Source: Oscillospiraceae bacterium (GTDB lineage Bacteria > Bacillota > Clostridia > Oscillospirales > Acutalibacteraceae). Taken from it: a stretch of 64,000 nt of DNA. The translations under genes were made by a program, and so were the position numbers. The DNA is taken from NCBI GenBank assembly GCA_022650485.1, contig JALCPP010000002.1, forward strand, positions 124,001-188,000, in the 5' to 3' direction. The notes under the pieces are model-generated. The model ran no database searches, was not told where the DNA came from, and saw only the letters and a program-made list of their open reading frames with translations. This document shows, in pieces, positions 1-8,444 of this stretch. How positions within the stretch are numbered: position 1 is the first letter of the stretch; each line of letters starts with the position of its first letter.

Positions 1-1
1 T

Positions 2-247
2 GTCTGCCGGTGCGAATGTGTGACAGAGGGCGAGATTATCGATGCACTGCACCGCAATCCTCAGCCGACGACCGTGGATGCCGTTAAGCGCCGTACCCGC
101 GCGGGAATGGGACGCTGCCAGGGCGGCTTCTGCCAGCAGAAAGTTCTTGGCATTATGGCAAAGGAACTTGGGCGCAGCCCGACCCAAATCAACCTTGGCA
201 GGGCGGATTCGCAGATTGTTTATTCAAAGCTGAAGGAGGGCTGCTGA
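2..247 (+). CDS. C-terminal end of GlpA-like FAD dehydrogenase (BFD [2Fe-2S] domain), 5' partial
   Basis: The reading frame enters from the left edge and gives the last 81 residues. It opens with a CxC motif (VCRCECVTEGE) and has a second pair of cysteines in GRCQGGFC. This four-cysteine layout is that of the BFD-like [2Fe-2S] domain found at the end of GlpA-type glycerol-3-phosphate dehydrogenases and related FAD oxidoreductases. The stop lies one base before the ATG of the next FAD enzyme, so the two are cotranscribed. A GTG at 20 is only an internal valine, because it falls after the first two cysteines. The GlpA assignment rests on this domain plus the two following genes; the catalytic part is outside the window. 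Confidence 0.8.
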   Translation, partial: VCRCECVTEGEIIDALHRNPQPTTVDAVKRRTRAGMGRCQGGFCQQKVLGIMAKELGRSPTQINLGRADSQIVYSKLKEGC

Positions 248-248
248 T

Positions 249-1499
249 ATGAATGAATTCCATTTTGATGTTGCGGTCATTGGAGGCGGCCCGGCCGGCA
301 TGGGGGCGGCTCTGAAAGCGCAGCAAAACGGCGCGAGCGTCGCACTGATCGAGCGAAACCCGCGCCTGGGTGGAATCCTGCTGCAGTGTATTCACAGCGG
401 ATTTGGACTGAAATTTTTTAAAGAGGAATTGACGGGGCCGGAGTATGCCCAGCGGTTTGCCAACCGCATGGAAAAAACGGATGTCAAGGTTTTCCTTTCC
501 ACCATGGTGCTGCAGATTACCCCCGACAAAAAAGTAATCTGCATGAATGAAAATGGGATTACCGTGATTCACGCAAAAGCTGTTGTGCTGGCAATGGGAT
601 GCCGTGAACGCACCCGGGGGGAGATCAAAATTCCCGGGGACCGCTGCGCAGGCGTTCTGACCGCCGGGCAGGCCCAGCATTATATCAATATTGACAATTT
701 CTGCCCCGGGCATCGGTTCGTTATTCTCGGCTCAGGCGATATAGGGCTGATTATGGCGCGCCGTCTCAGCCTGGAGGGAATGAAAGTACAGGGCGTGTAT
801 GAGTTGATGCCGTATCCGAACGGCCTTGTCCGGAACCTGAAAAATTGTTTGGATGACTTTAAAATCCCTCTGCACCTTTCCACGACCGTAACCCGTGTGA
901 TTGGGAAAAACGGCCGCGTTTGCGCGGTCGAAGTGACGAAAGTCGACGACCACCTGCAGCCCGTCAAGGGCACGTCTGAAATCGTGCCGTGTGATACGCT
1001 GCTTCTTTCCGTCGGGCTGGTTCCGGAAAATGAGCTGTCGCTCGGAGCAGGGGTTCAGCTGAACCCGAAGACAAACGGTGCGGTTGTGGACGACCGCCTG
1101 CAGACCAATGTCCCCGGTATTTTTTCCTGCGGCAATGTTCTGCATGTGCATGACCTGGCGGATAATGTCACCATGGAAGCAGAGCATGCGGGAGAATCCG
1201 CCGCCGCTTATGCAAAAGGAATACAGAGCGAAAAGGCGGCCGCGGTATCGGTTCGCAGCGAAGAGCCGATTGGCTATACGGTCCCTTCGCAGATTCATTC
1301 GCTTCAAAATACTGCCGTGAAGTTTCGGGTGCGCCGTCCCTGCGAGCATGCAAGTCTGACGGTTGTTTCCGAAGGAAAGGTTTTGATGCGCGGTAAGCCG
1401 CGCAAATACATACCGAGCGTGATGGAACAGATGATCTTGCCGTCTGCGGTTTTGCAAAAAGCCGAAGGGGAAATCGTCCTGAAAATAGAATCGGAGTAA
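249..1499 (+). CDS. FAD/NAD(P)-dependent oxidoreductase, GlpB-like partner
   Basis: This 416-residue flavoprotein has an N-terminal FAD-binding GGGPAGMGAA motif (about residues 12-21) and a second dinucleotide fold near residue 160 (ILGSGDIGLIMARR). A C-terminal FAD contact follows (CGNVLHVHDLADN). ATG 249 is preceded by GGAGG at about 234-238. It sits between a BFD-domain protein and a DUF1667 protein, an arrangement known in clostridial glycerol-3-phosphate oxidation clusters. By that context it would pass electrons from the GlpA-like subunit. The last 90 residues after the FAD domain hold the conserved part shared with such GlpB-like enzymes. The substrate is inferred; a general pyridine-nucleotide disulfide-type reductase is the alternative. 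Confidence 0.8.
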   Translation: MNEFHFDVAVIGGGPAGMGAALKAQQNGASVALIERNPRLGGILLQCIHSGFGLKFFKEELTGPEYAQRFANRMEKTDVKVFLSTMVLQITPDKKVICMNENGITVIHAKAVVLAMGCRERTRGEIKIPGDRCAGVLTAGQAQHYINIDNFCPGHRFVILGSGDIGLIMARRLSLEGMKVQGVYELMPYPNGLVRNLKNCLDDFKIPLHLSTTVTRVIGKNGRVCAVEVTKVDDHLQPVKGTSEIVPCDTLLLSVGLVPENELSLGAGVQLNPKTNGAVVDDRLQTNVPGIFSCGNVLHVHDLADNVTMEAEHAGESAAAYAKGIQSEKAAAVSVRSEEPIGYTVPSQIHSLQNTAVKFRVRRPCEHASLTVVSEGKVLMRGKPRKYIPSVMEQMILPSAVLQKAEGEIVLKIESE

Positions 1500-1512
1500 G
1501 GAGGAATTCTGG

Positions 1513-1878
1513 GTGGATACAAAAAAACTTGTATGCACGGTCTGCCCGAACAGCTGCAGCGTGACCGTGGAACTGAATGAAAGCGGGGAGCCGGTGCGGG
1601 TGACGGGCAACCGCTGCCCGCGTGGGGAGGCTTTTGCCCGGCAGGAAATTACTTGCCCCGTGCGAGTCATTGCCAGCACGGTTCTGCTGCGAGGGGAAGA
1701 CGGTCAGGAAGCGCTTCTTCCGGTGCGGTCTTCTGCGGCTTTTGCGCTCAGCAAGCATGCGCAGACCATGGAACTGCTTCGGCATATCACGGTGCGGGCA
1801 CCTGTGAAAATGGGCGATGTGGTGATCCATAATCTGCTTGACACGGGCGTGGACGTGATTGCTTCCTGTAATTCCTGA
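1513..1878 (+). CDS. DUF1667 domain protein
   Basis: This 121-residue protein starts at GTG 1513 behind AAGGAGGAATT. It carries four cysteines in two pairs near the N-terminus (CTVCPNSC and NRCPRG), followed by a domain matching the DUF1667 family, which commonly follows GlpA/GlpB-like flavoproteins in Clostridia. The cysteines suggest a metal or Fe-S site. It is the last gene of this operon; only 32 bases separate its stop from the end of the convergent deoR gene, and I see no clear terminator hairpin between them. The molecular function of the family is not established; an accessory redox subunit is the reasonable inference. Confidence 0.85.
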   Translation: MDTKKLVCTVCPNSCSVTVELNESGEPVRVTGNRCPRGEAFARQEITCPVRVIASTVLLRGEDGQEALLPVRSSAAFALSKHAQTMELLRHITVRAPVKMGDVVIHNLLDTGVDVIASCNS

Positions 1879-1910
1879 TTTTTAGAAGCGCTGTTTCATG
1901 TCCCCAAGTC

Positions 1911-2732
1911 TTATTTTTTCTTTTTGGATTCTCTTTTTTTGTTTGTTTCGGCTGTTTTTGCCGCCTTTTCCGGTACGGCGTCATAAACGCTGCACCCGTA
2001 TTTTTGCAGGGATGTATGCCATTCCTGCGAAAGCGGTCGGTCGGTAATGACAGCGTTGAGACAATCATACCCGCAGATTGTGATAAACGAAGTCTCGTCG
2101 AATTTTGTGTAGTCCGCAACCAGATAGCATTCTTTGCTGCGCTGGATGATGGTCTTGCGAATCTGCGCCAGATCATCGTTGGAATCGGTGACTCCCTGTT
2201 CAATGGAGAGCGTGCGGCAGGAAAAGAAGGATTTGTCAACATAATATTCGTGCAGCGCTTTTTGGGCTTTGCTTCCGTAAAAGGCCAGTTCCTTTGGGGA
2301 GAAAAATCCACCGGTGCAGATCAGACGCATGTTATCTTTTTTTGACAGAAGATTAATGATGGCCAGCGAGTTGGTGATCAGGGTGAGTCTCATATCCTGC
2401 ACGGCCTTCGCAATTGCGTAGGTGGTTGTTGAATTGTCCAGAAAAATAACGTCGCCGTTTTGGATGATGCTCTTGCATTTTTCGGCAATGATGGCTTTTT
2501 CGTCCAGATAAACGGTGGAACGAATGCTGTAATCAATCAGGTTTTCCACGCCGGTCTGGACAAAAGCCCCTCCATAGGACCGCATCAGGACCCCTTCGGC
2601 TTCCAGACTTCTCAGGTCGCGCCGGATGGTTTCATCTGTGACAGAAAACATATGGGCAAGTTCCGTTACGGTGGCGCTTTTTCTTTCTAAAATAAAATCT
2701 TTGATTTTTTGTTTTCGAGTAACCGATAACAA
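1911..2732 (-). CDS. DeoR/GlpR-family transcriptional regulator
   Basis: This 273-residue regulator has a DeoR winged-helix domain in residues 1-60 (VTELAHMFSVTDETIRRDL). A sugar-phosphate sensing domain follows, with the family's IFLDNSTTTYA loop at about residue 95. The start is TTG 2732 behind AAAGGAG at about 2744-2750. The tail is unusually lysine-rich. It is divergent from the class II aldolase/PTS operon, so it is the likely repressor of that operon, with a phosphorylated sugar as inducer. It also faces the GlpA/GlpB-like operon end to end and could regulate it, but the divergent arrangement favours the PTS operon. Confidence 0.9.
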   Translation of the reverse strand: MLSVTRKQKIKDFILERKSATVTELAHMFSVTDETIRRDLRSLEAEGVLMRSYGGAFVQTGVENLIDYSIRSTVYLDEKAIIAEKCKSIIQNGDVIFLDNSTTTYAIAKAVQDMRLTLITNSLAIINLLSKKDNMRLICTGGFFSPKELAFYGSKAQKALHEYYVDKSFFSCRTLSIEQGVTDSNDDLAQIRKTIIQRSKECYLVADYTKFDETSFITICGYDCLNAVITDRPLSQEWHTSLQKYGCSVYDAVPEKAAKTAETNKKRESKKKK

Positions 2733-3122
2733 TCGGATCGAGCTCCTTTCGTGATAGCGGCTTTTTATGGAAGATATGAAAGAATTCCATTGAATTGCCG
2801 CTTTTCTGTACTTTTATTATGGTTTGTGAAGTTTGGGTATTGCATAACACCGGAGTTCCATGTACCTCCTTTCGTTCCTTTGAATTTCCACAGTTTGATG
2901 GAAAAATGATTGCAGAAGCCAAGCTAATCAACACAAACCAACATTACTAAACAGCGTGTTTGTGTAAATTATATAATATACACTTGCTTATGTAAAGAAC
3001 TTTAATGGAAAAAGTGTGGTTATATGCTCAAAAGTAATTGACAACCCAACATAATTATGCTATAATCCATCATAAATCAAGACGATATCAACAAAAACAA
3101 AAATGCAGAATGGAGCGATAAA
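2733..3122. promoter_or_regulatory. 390-bp divergent regulatory region between deoR-type gene and PTS operon
   Basis: No gene of convincing length lies here. The region contains an inverted repeat ACACAAAC (2931-2938) / GTTTGTGT (2958-2965), followed by the AT-rich, roughly symmetric stretch 2960-2985. These are candidate DeoR operator sequences. A consensus promoter for the rightward operon lies at 3038-3066. An ORF reading leftward from 2934 is only an upstream extension of the regulator frame and has no ribosome site. Confidence 0.5.
3038..3066 (+). promoter_or_regulatory. Consensus sigma-A promoter of the aldolase/PTS operon
   Basis: The -35 box TTGACA (3038-3043) and the -10 box TATAAT (3061-3066) are both perfect and separated by exactly 17 bases. 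Transcription would start near 3073, giving a 5' leader of about 50 bases before ATG 3123. So strong a promoter implies that control is exerted by a repressor, in keeping with the divergent DeoR gene. Confidence 0.85.
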
Positions 3123-3851
3123 ATGTTTGCCCAAGATAACTACCTGACCGACGACGCGGCAAAATCAGCAATCGTCAAATACGGACGCGGATTGTTTGAG
3201 CACGGCTATGTTGTGTCAAACGACGGGAATATTTCGGTAAAGGTTTCGGAAAATGAAATCTGGTGTACTCCTACAGATGTATCCAAGGGAGCCATGACGC
3301 CCGAAATGATGGTCAAGCTGGACTTGGACGGCAACACTATTGCGGGGGACGCAAAGCCGTCTTCCGAAGTGAAAATGCATTTGCGTGTATATAGGGAAAA
3401 TCCGACGGTCCGGGCGGTTGTACATGCCCATCCCGTTTATGCGACAACGTTTGCCATTGCCGGTGTAGCACTGGATGAGCCGACTTTGATGGAAGCGCTG
3501 ATGCAGCTCGGCTGTGTGCCGGTGGCCAAATACGCACAGCCCGGGGTAGAGGAAGTCCCCGACAGCATTGCACCTTTCTGCAAGGATTACAACGGGGTCC
3601 TTCTTTCCAACCACGGCGCGCTGACCTGGGGAAGCTCCATTTCCATGGCTTACCGCCGCATGGAGATCCTGGAGGATTACGCAAAAGTGACGTTTAACCT
3701 TCACATGCTCGGCAAAGCGCGCGGCTTGACCGACGAACAGCTTGCCGGTCTGGACCAGCGCCGCCGGGCGGGAGGATTTACCACGGGTCTTCTGCCGCGC
3801 GGAGTGAATCAGCCGCAGAATACAACCGATATTTTGCCCCAAATCAACTGA
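3123..3851 (+). CDS. Class II aldolase/adducin family protein
   Basis: This 242-residue protein is of the fuculose-phosphate aldolase class. Metal ligands are visible as HAHP at about residues 100-103 and a further histidine in LLSNHGALTWG at about 160-170. The N-terminal SNDGNISVKV corresponds to the phosphate-binding region. It is the first gene of an operon with a complete PTS, so it probably splits the phosphorylated ketose that the PTS and further enzymes produce. The actual sugar cannot be read from the sequence; L-fuculose-, L-rhamnulose- or related 1-phosphates are candidates. The start ATG follows GGAGCG at about 3112. Confidence 0.85.
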   Translation: MFAQDNYLTDDAAKSAIVKYGRGLFEHGYVVSNDGNISVKVSENEIWCTPTDVSKGAMTPEMMVKLDLDGNTIAGDAKPSSEVKMHLRVYRENPTVRAVVHAHPVYATTFAIAGVALDEPTLMEALMQLGCVPVAKYAQPGVEEVPDSIAPFCKDYNGVLLSNHGALTWGSSISMAYRRMEILEDYAKVTFNLHMLGKARGLTDEQLAGLDQRRRAGGFTTGLLPRGVNQPQNTTDILPQIN

Positions 3852-3901
3852 AACAGTCAGCAAAACACTTTAACCGCACAGAGAAGAGAGGATGCAAACT
3901 T

Positions 3902-4354
3902 ATGTTAAGCAAAGATTTAATTCGTTTGAATCTCGATGTGAAAAACAGAGAGGACGCCATCCGCACGCTGGCAGAAGATTTTGTGAAAGCCGGCGTTGTG
4001 AAGGAAAGTTTTGTGGATGCGGTGCTGGAACGCGAAAAGAAGTCGCCGACGGCTCTGCCCGCCGTTGCCTATGATGTCGCCATCCCGCATACCGTCAGTG
4101 CTCATGTCCTGACTCCCGCGATGAATGTCGCTGTGCTGAAACACCCGGTTGAATTTCAGCAGATGGGGTCTCCGGATATCACCCTTCATCCGCAGGTGCT
4201 GTTCATGCTTGCCATCAGCGACCCGAAAGATCAGCTGACGCTGCTGCGCCGCATTATGAAAATGCTGCAAAATAAAGAGCTGCTGAACCGGATTCGCGAT
4301 GCAAAGACCAAAGATGAAATTTATGATTTGCTCAAACCCGTTGTGGAAGAGTAA
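3902..4354 (+). CDS. PTS sugar transporter subunit IIA (fructose/Gat type)
   Basis: This 150-residue cytoplasmic PTS_EIIA_2-type domain has the phospho-accepting histidine most likely in the DVAIPHTVSAH segment around residue 62. It would take phosphate from HPr and pass it to the IIB protein encoded next. The start ATG has AGAGAGG about 10 bases upstream. Length and motif fit stand-alone GatA-like IIA proteins. It lies 50 bases after the aldolase and 77 before IIB on the same strand, in one operon. Confidence 0.9.
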   Translation: MLSKDLIRLNLDVKNREDAIRTLAEDFVKAGVVKESFVDAVLEREKKSPTALPAVAYDVAIPHTVSAHVLTPAMNVAVLKHPVEFQQMGSPDITLHPQVLFMLAISDPKDQLTLLRRIMKMLQNKELLNRIRDAKTKDEIYDLLKPVVEE

Positions 4355-4431
4355 CGCTTTTTTCAGGGATTAATATCAAAGCGCTGGCTGAGGTATTAAC
4401 ATAGATTATTATAATAAGGGAGTGTATTGTA

Positions 4432-4734
4432 ATGGCAACAAAAATCAGGATTCTGTCTATCTGTGGTTCAGGCGTAGTAACATCGAGCATGGTCGCAAGC
4501 AAGCTGAAGGACCTGTTTGAGGAAAAAGGTTATGACGCGGAAACCGTCGAAGCCAATTCCAGTGAGGTCGAAAGCTGCTGCAGCCGCCAGCAGTTCGATT
4601 TGATCGCGTATGCGAGCCCAATCAATGACAACTGCGGCATACCTGCTTTCAATGCGATTGGATTGATTACAGGAATGGGCGAGGATGAGTTTATGGAGGA
4701 GGCAATTGCGGCTCTGCATAAAGCTGGAAAGTAA
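4432..4734 (+). CDS. PTS sugar transporter subunit IIB (galactitol-type)
   Basis: This 100-residue IIB has the family P-loop ICGSGVVTSSMVASK at residues 9-23, where the cysteine is the phosphorylation site. The size and loop match the GatB/lactose-like IIB fold. Start ATG 4432 follows AAGGGAG at 4408-4414. It sits between IIA and IIC and would phosphorylate the sugar while it is bound to IIC. Confidence 0.9.
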   Translation: MATKIRILSICGSGVVTSSMVASKLKDLFEEKGYDAETVEANSSEVESCCSRQQFDLIAYASPINDNCGIPAFNAIGLITGMGEDEFMEEAIAALHKAGK

Positions 4735-4816
4735 ACCGGAAATTTTGAATTGACGGTGCTTGTGGGAAGAGAACAGTTAGGTTCTCTGTTTTAAAATGAA
4801 ATTGGGAGGATTCACA

Positions 4817-6241
4817 ATGTTCTTTACGGCAATTAAGACCTTCTTTGACACATTTGGACCGGTTGTATTTGTGCCAGTTGTCATTTTTATCATTGCGCTT
4901 TTCTTAAAGGTTCCTGTAAAAAAAGCTTTTATGTCCGGTTTGTCTGCAGGTGTCGGCCTGGAAGGCTTCAACCTGGTGATTGGTGCTTACAGCCCGATCA
5001 TTACGCCGGTTATCAACCAGCTTGTTAAGGATACCGGTGTTCACCTGAATGTCCTTGATATGGGCTGGCAGACCACTTCCATCATTGCTTATTCCACCAA
5101 TATCGGCATGGTTTATCTGGTGGTGGCAATTGTACTTCAGACCGTCTTGTTCCTGACGCATTACACCAATGTTTTCCAAGCGGGTGACCTTTGGAACAAC
5201 TACTCTTATATGGCATGGGGGTCCTGCCTGTTCCTTCTGACGCAGAACTTTACACTGGCTCTTTCCTGCATGATTATGCAGCAGCTGTTCACACTCTGCT
5301 TTACAGAAGTCATTGAAAAAAGATGGTCGACATATTATCATTATCCGAACTGCACCATCGCTTCGTTACATACTGCCACAGTCGGTGTTTATGCGGTTGC
5401 CATGAACTGGATTCTGAACCGTTTGGGGCTGTACAAAGTAAAAGCAGATCCTGACAGTTTCCGGAAGCGTTTCGGATTCCTCGGCGAACCGATGACGCTG
5501 GGACTTTTGCTCGGTTTGTTTATCGGCATCATCGGCAATATCAAACATCTGGGCGAACTCGCGTCCTGGGGCACGATTCTGGTTTGCGGCGTTGCGACGG
5601 CCTCCGTTATGGCGGTTTTCCCGAAAATTTCCGGTATTTTCGCCGGTTCTTTCGGCCCCATCACAGAAGCTTCCAAAAAGTCCGTAAAGGGAACCAAAGG
5701 GGAATGGTATCTGGCTGTTAACGATGCCTGCGGATACGGTGAAACCGCAACTCTGATTTCCGGTATTGTTCTGATGCCGATCATTCTTATTATTTCGTTT
5801 GTTCTTCCCGGTAACCAGACTTTGCCGATGCTCGACCTGGTTGCAATTCCTTATGTTATCCAGCCCTGTGTTGCCTGCTCAAACGGCAATATGCTGAAAT
5901 CCATTATCTCCGGCGGTATTTACTGCATTATATTCCTGTATTGCTGCACCATGACCGGCGGCGCTTTCACAGAGGTTGCCAAGAGTGTCGGCACCATTCA
6001 GATTCAGGCGGGAGTTATGATGGTTACCAGCTTTATTATCCTTGGCCAGCCCGTTGGCGCCATCATCTTCATGGCATTCCTTTCGAAGAATCCGATTGCG
6101 ATCGGTGCGGTTGTAGTTGCCTATATTTTCTGCTACATCTTCGTGCGCAAAAACCGCGCCAAGATTCATGCTTGGATTGAGCAGGAAGCGCTGAATCCCG
6201 GACATACTAACGACTCAGACGCTGCCGTGCCCGCAAATTAA
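4817..6241 (+). CDS. PTS sugar transporter subunit IIC (galactitol/Gat family)
   Basis: This integral membrane permease of 474 residues has about ten or more hydrophobic segments. The stretch containing LNVLDMGWQTTSIIAYS is characteristic of GatC-type IIC proteins. An ATG at 4796 is in frame, but GGGAGGA at 4804-4810 lies downstream of it and correctly spaced for ATG 4817, which is therefore the start. The C-terminal 20 residues are polar and cytoplasmic. It forms the sugar channel of the IIA/IIB/IIC set; the substrate is probably a polyol or ketose, not established here. Confidence 0.9.
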   Translation: MFFTAIKTFFDTFGPVVFVPVVIFIIALFLKVPVKKAFMSGLSAGVGLEGFNLVIGAYSPIITPVINQLVKDTGVHLNVLDMGWQTTSIIAYSTNIGMVYLVVAIVLQTVLFLTHYTNVFQAGDLWNNYSYMAWGSCLFLLTQNFTLALSCMIMQQLFTLCFTEVIEKRWSTYYHYPNCTIASLHTATVGVYAVAMNWILNRLGLYKVKADPDSFRKRFGFLGEPMTLGLLLGLFIGIIGNIKHLGELASWGTILVCGVATASVMAVFPKISGIFAGSFGPITEASKKSVKGTKGEWYLAVNDACGYGETATLISGIVLMPIILIISFVLPGNQTLPMLDLVAIPYVIQPCVACSNGNMLKSIISGGIYCIIFLYCCTMTGGAFTEVAKSVGTIQIQAGVMMVTSFIILGQPVGAIIFMAFLSKNPIAIGAVVVAYIFCYIFVRKNRAKIHAWIEQEALNPGHTNDSDAAVPAN

Positions 6242-6274
6242 ACGGAACCATAGAGTTTCAATGTAATTCCACAG

Positions 6275-6335
6275 AAAAGGAGAAAGGGGTGCCGCACTGT
6301 TTCGGCGGTGGGTTCCCTTTTCTTTCTTAAAACCG
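6275..6335 (+). terminator. Possible attenuator/terminator hairpin between IIC and Enzyme I
   Basis: A purine-rich arm (AAAAGGAGAAAGGGGTGCCG) is followed by a partly complementary arm containing GGTTCCCTTTTCTTTCTT, ending in a T-rich run. Pairing is imperfect and needs G-U pairs. It could lower expression of ptsI and HPr relative to the sugar-specific genes. Confidence 0.3.
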
Positions 6336-6387
6336 TAGAACCAAACAACTTCCAAAACGTCGGAAAGCATTCAAGGAGGAGTTCAAA

Positions 6388-8106
6388 TTGGTATATCAGG
6401 GGAATCCGGTGTCCGAAGGAATCGCAATGGGGAAGGTTATGCTGTACGAGCCGTTTGTCCCCGCGGTTGACGTTGCGACAATTGCCAAAGACGAAATCCC
6501 GGCAGCTGTCGATCATTATGAAAAGGCTCGTAATAGTGCGAAACAGGAACTGGAGGCCCTGCGAACCCGTCTGCAGCAGGACGACCCGCAAAAAGCCAAG
6601 ATTATCACGGCTCATATGGATATCCTGTTTGACGTAGCCATGGAAGAGGAGATTCACGACGCAATTTCCGACGGGAAAAGTACGGAAGCTGCGGTTGACA
6701 AGATCTTTAAAAAATACATTAAGATTATATCCAAAGCAGCGGACGAACGGATTCGCGAACGTGCTTCAGATTTGGAAGATGTGCGGTGCCGGCTGCTCAG
6801 GAACTGCATGGGGGTGCCGGAACGGAATCTGGCTTTTTTGACGGAGCCGGTTATTGTGGTAGCCAAAGACCTTTTTCCGTCGGACACCGCCTCGATGGAC
6901 CGCAAAAAGGTGCAGGCCATTGTGACGGAAGTCGGCGGACCGACTTCTCACACCGCGATTATTGCGCGCAGTTATGAAATTCCGGCATTACTTGGGGTTG
7001 AAAATGCGCTGTCGCTGCTGCATAATGGCCAATCCGTTGTTGTGGACGCTGTGGATGGACGTCTGATGACCGACCCGTCTGAAGAAGAGCTGAAAGAATA
7101 TGGAAAAAAAGCGGATTTGTTTCAGCTTCGGGCGGAAGAAACAAAAAAGTATCTTGACGGTGACGCCTTTACGAAGGACGGAACCAAAATTGAGGTGGAA
7201 CTGAATATCGGTTCTGCCAATGCGCAGGAAATTGACGGGATGCGTCACACAAACGGTGTGGGACTGTTTCGTTCCGAGTTTTTATACATGGGCAGAGATA
7301 CCCTGCCCACGGAAGAGGAGCAGTATAAGATTTACCGCAAGGTCCTGATGCAGGCGGGAGACGACCCCGTGATTTTGCGAACTCTGGATATTGGCGGTGA
7401 CAAAAAGCTGGATTGTCTGCAGTTGCCCAAGGAAGATAATCCTTTTTTAGGGAATCGTGCCCTTCGTCTTTGCCTGAGCCATCGTGATATTTTTAAGACC
7501 CAGCTGCGCGCCGCGCTGCGTGCCGGTACTGCCGGAAATCTTTGGCTGATGTTCCCTATGGTGGGAAGTCTGGACGATATCCGCAATGCCAAGGAAGTAG
7601 TGCGGGAAGTACAGCAGGAACTAGATTGTGAAAAGATTGAATATAGTAAGAAAATCAAAATCGGGATTATGATTGAAATCCCCGCCATTGCAATGATTGC
7701 GGATCTGGCGGTAAAAGAGGTGGATTTTGCAAGTATCGGAACGAACGACCTTTGCCAGTATACAACGGCGGTCGATCGGATGAATCAAAATATTGCAAAA
7801 TACTATCAAAGTTACCACCCGGCATTGCTCCGCCTGATCCGCTACGCGGTGGAACAGTTTCATAAGGCAGGAAAACCGATTTCCGTCTGCGGCGAACTGG
7901 GAGGAGACAGGCTGGCAATGCCGGTTTTGCTTGGATTTGGAATGCGCCGTGTCAGCATGGGTATTTCTGCGGTTGCGCGCGCGAAAAAAATTATCTCCCG
8001 CTTGGATTTAGGGGAAGCGCGTAACATGGCAGAACGTGTTTGCCAAATGGAAACAGCCGGAGATGTGGAAGCGTATCTGACGGATGCGCTGAAAGATATT
8101 TTATAA
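6388..8106 (+). CDS. ptsI: Phosphoenolpyruvate-protein phosphotransferase (PTS Enzyme I)
   Basis: This 572-residue protein is full length for Enzyme I. The phosphorylated histidine lies in GGPTSHTAIIARSYEIPAL near residue 190. The PEP-binding barrel shows GLFRSEFLYMGR at about 285-300 and the C-terminal SVCGELGGD near 500. The start is TTG 6388, fixed by AAGGAGGA at 6373-6380; no ATG fits. It transfers phosphate from PEP to HPr, encoded 12 bases downstream. Enzyme I is normally a single housekeeping gene, so finding it at the end of a sugar-specific operon is notable. Confidence 0.95.
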   Translation: MVYQGNPVSEGIAMGKVMLYEPFVPAVDVATIAKDEIPAAVDHYEKARNSAKQELEALRTRLQQDDPQKAKIITAHMDILFDVAMEEEIHDAISDGKSTEAAVDKIFKKYIKIISKAADERIRERASDLEDVRCRLLRNCMGVPERNLAFLTEPVIVVAKDLFPSDTASMDRKKVQAIVTEVGGPTSHTAIIARSYEIPALLGVENALSLLHNGQSVVVDAVDGRLMTDPSEEELKEYGKKADLFQLRAEETKKYLDGDAFTKDGTKIEVELNIGSANAQEIDGMRHTNGVGLFRSEFLYMGRDTLPTEEEQYKIYRKVLMQAGDDPVILRTLDIGGDKKLDCLQLPKEDNPFLGNRALRLCLSHRDIFKTQLRAALRAGTAGNLWLMFPMVGSLDDIRNAKEVVREVQQELDCEKIEYSKKIKIGIMIEIPAIAMIADLAVKEVDFASIGTNDLCQYTTAVDRMNQNIAKYYQSYHPALLRLIRYAVEQFHKAGKPISVCGELGGDRLAMPVLLGFGMRRVSMGISAVARAKKIISRLDLGEARNMAERVCQMETAGDVEAYLTDALKDIL

Positions 8107-8118
8107 GGAGATACGATT

Positions 8119-8397
8119 ATGTATTCAAAGAACACCGTGATTGCAAATCCAACAGGACTTCATGCCCGCCCGGCATCCGACTTTATCGCAGCGGCAGGCA
8201 AATTTAATTCGAAGATTAAGATTGGCCGCGTCGGGGGAGACCCGGACGAAGACGTGGCAAATGCTAAAAGTATTATCAATTTGCTCGCTTTGGGGCTTGC
8301 CCAGGGGGAAAAAGTGACCGTTTCAGCAGATGGTCCGGATGAAAATCAGGCGGTTGACACTTTGGTAGCACTGATTGATTCCAAGTTCGGGGAATAA
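8119..8397 (+). CDS. HPr-family phosphocarrier protein
   Basis: This 92-residue HPr has the active histidine in PTGLHARPASDF (residue about 15) and a serine in NAKSIINLLALG, at the place of the HPr-kinase Ser46 site. Compared with canonical HPr there are about three extra residues between strand and Ser-helix (GRVGGDPDEDVANAK). It is coupled to ptsI, with AAGGAGAT before ATG 8119. The operon carries both general PTS proteins and the sugar-specific ones, so it may be a dedicated HPr or the only one in the genome; the window cannot tell. Confidence 0.93.
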   Translation: MYSKNTVIANPTGLHARPASDFIAAAGKFNSKIKIGRVGGDPDEDVANAKSIINLLALGLAQGEKVTVSADGPDENQAVDTLVALIDSKFGE

Positions 8398-8444
8398 ATC
8401 TGATTTTCGGCGGTCTGCCGTAAACACCAGGGAGGATGGTTGAT

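Noticed and set aside
732-1679. Long minus-strand ORF (315 codons) antisense to the GlpB-like gene
   Set aside because: It is the shadow of a well-supported plus-strand gene, with no ribosome site or protein family features.
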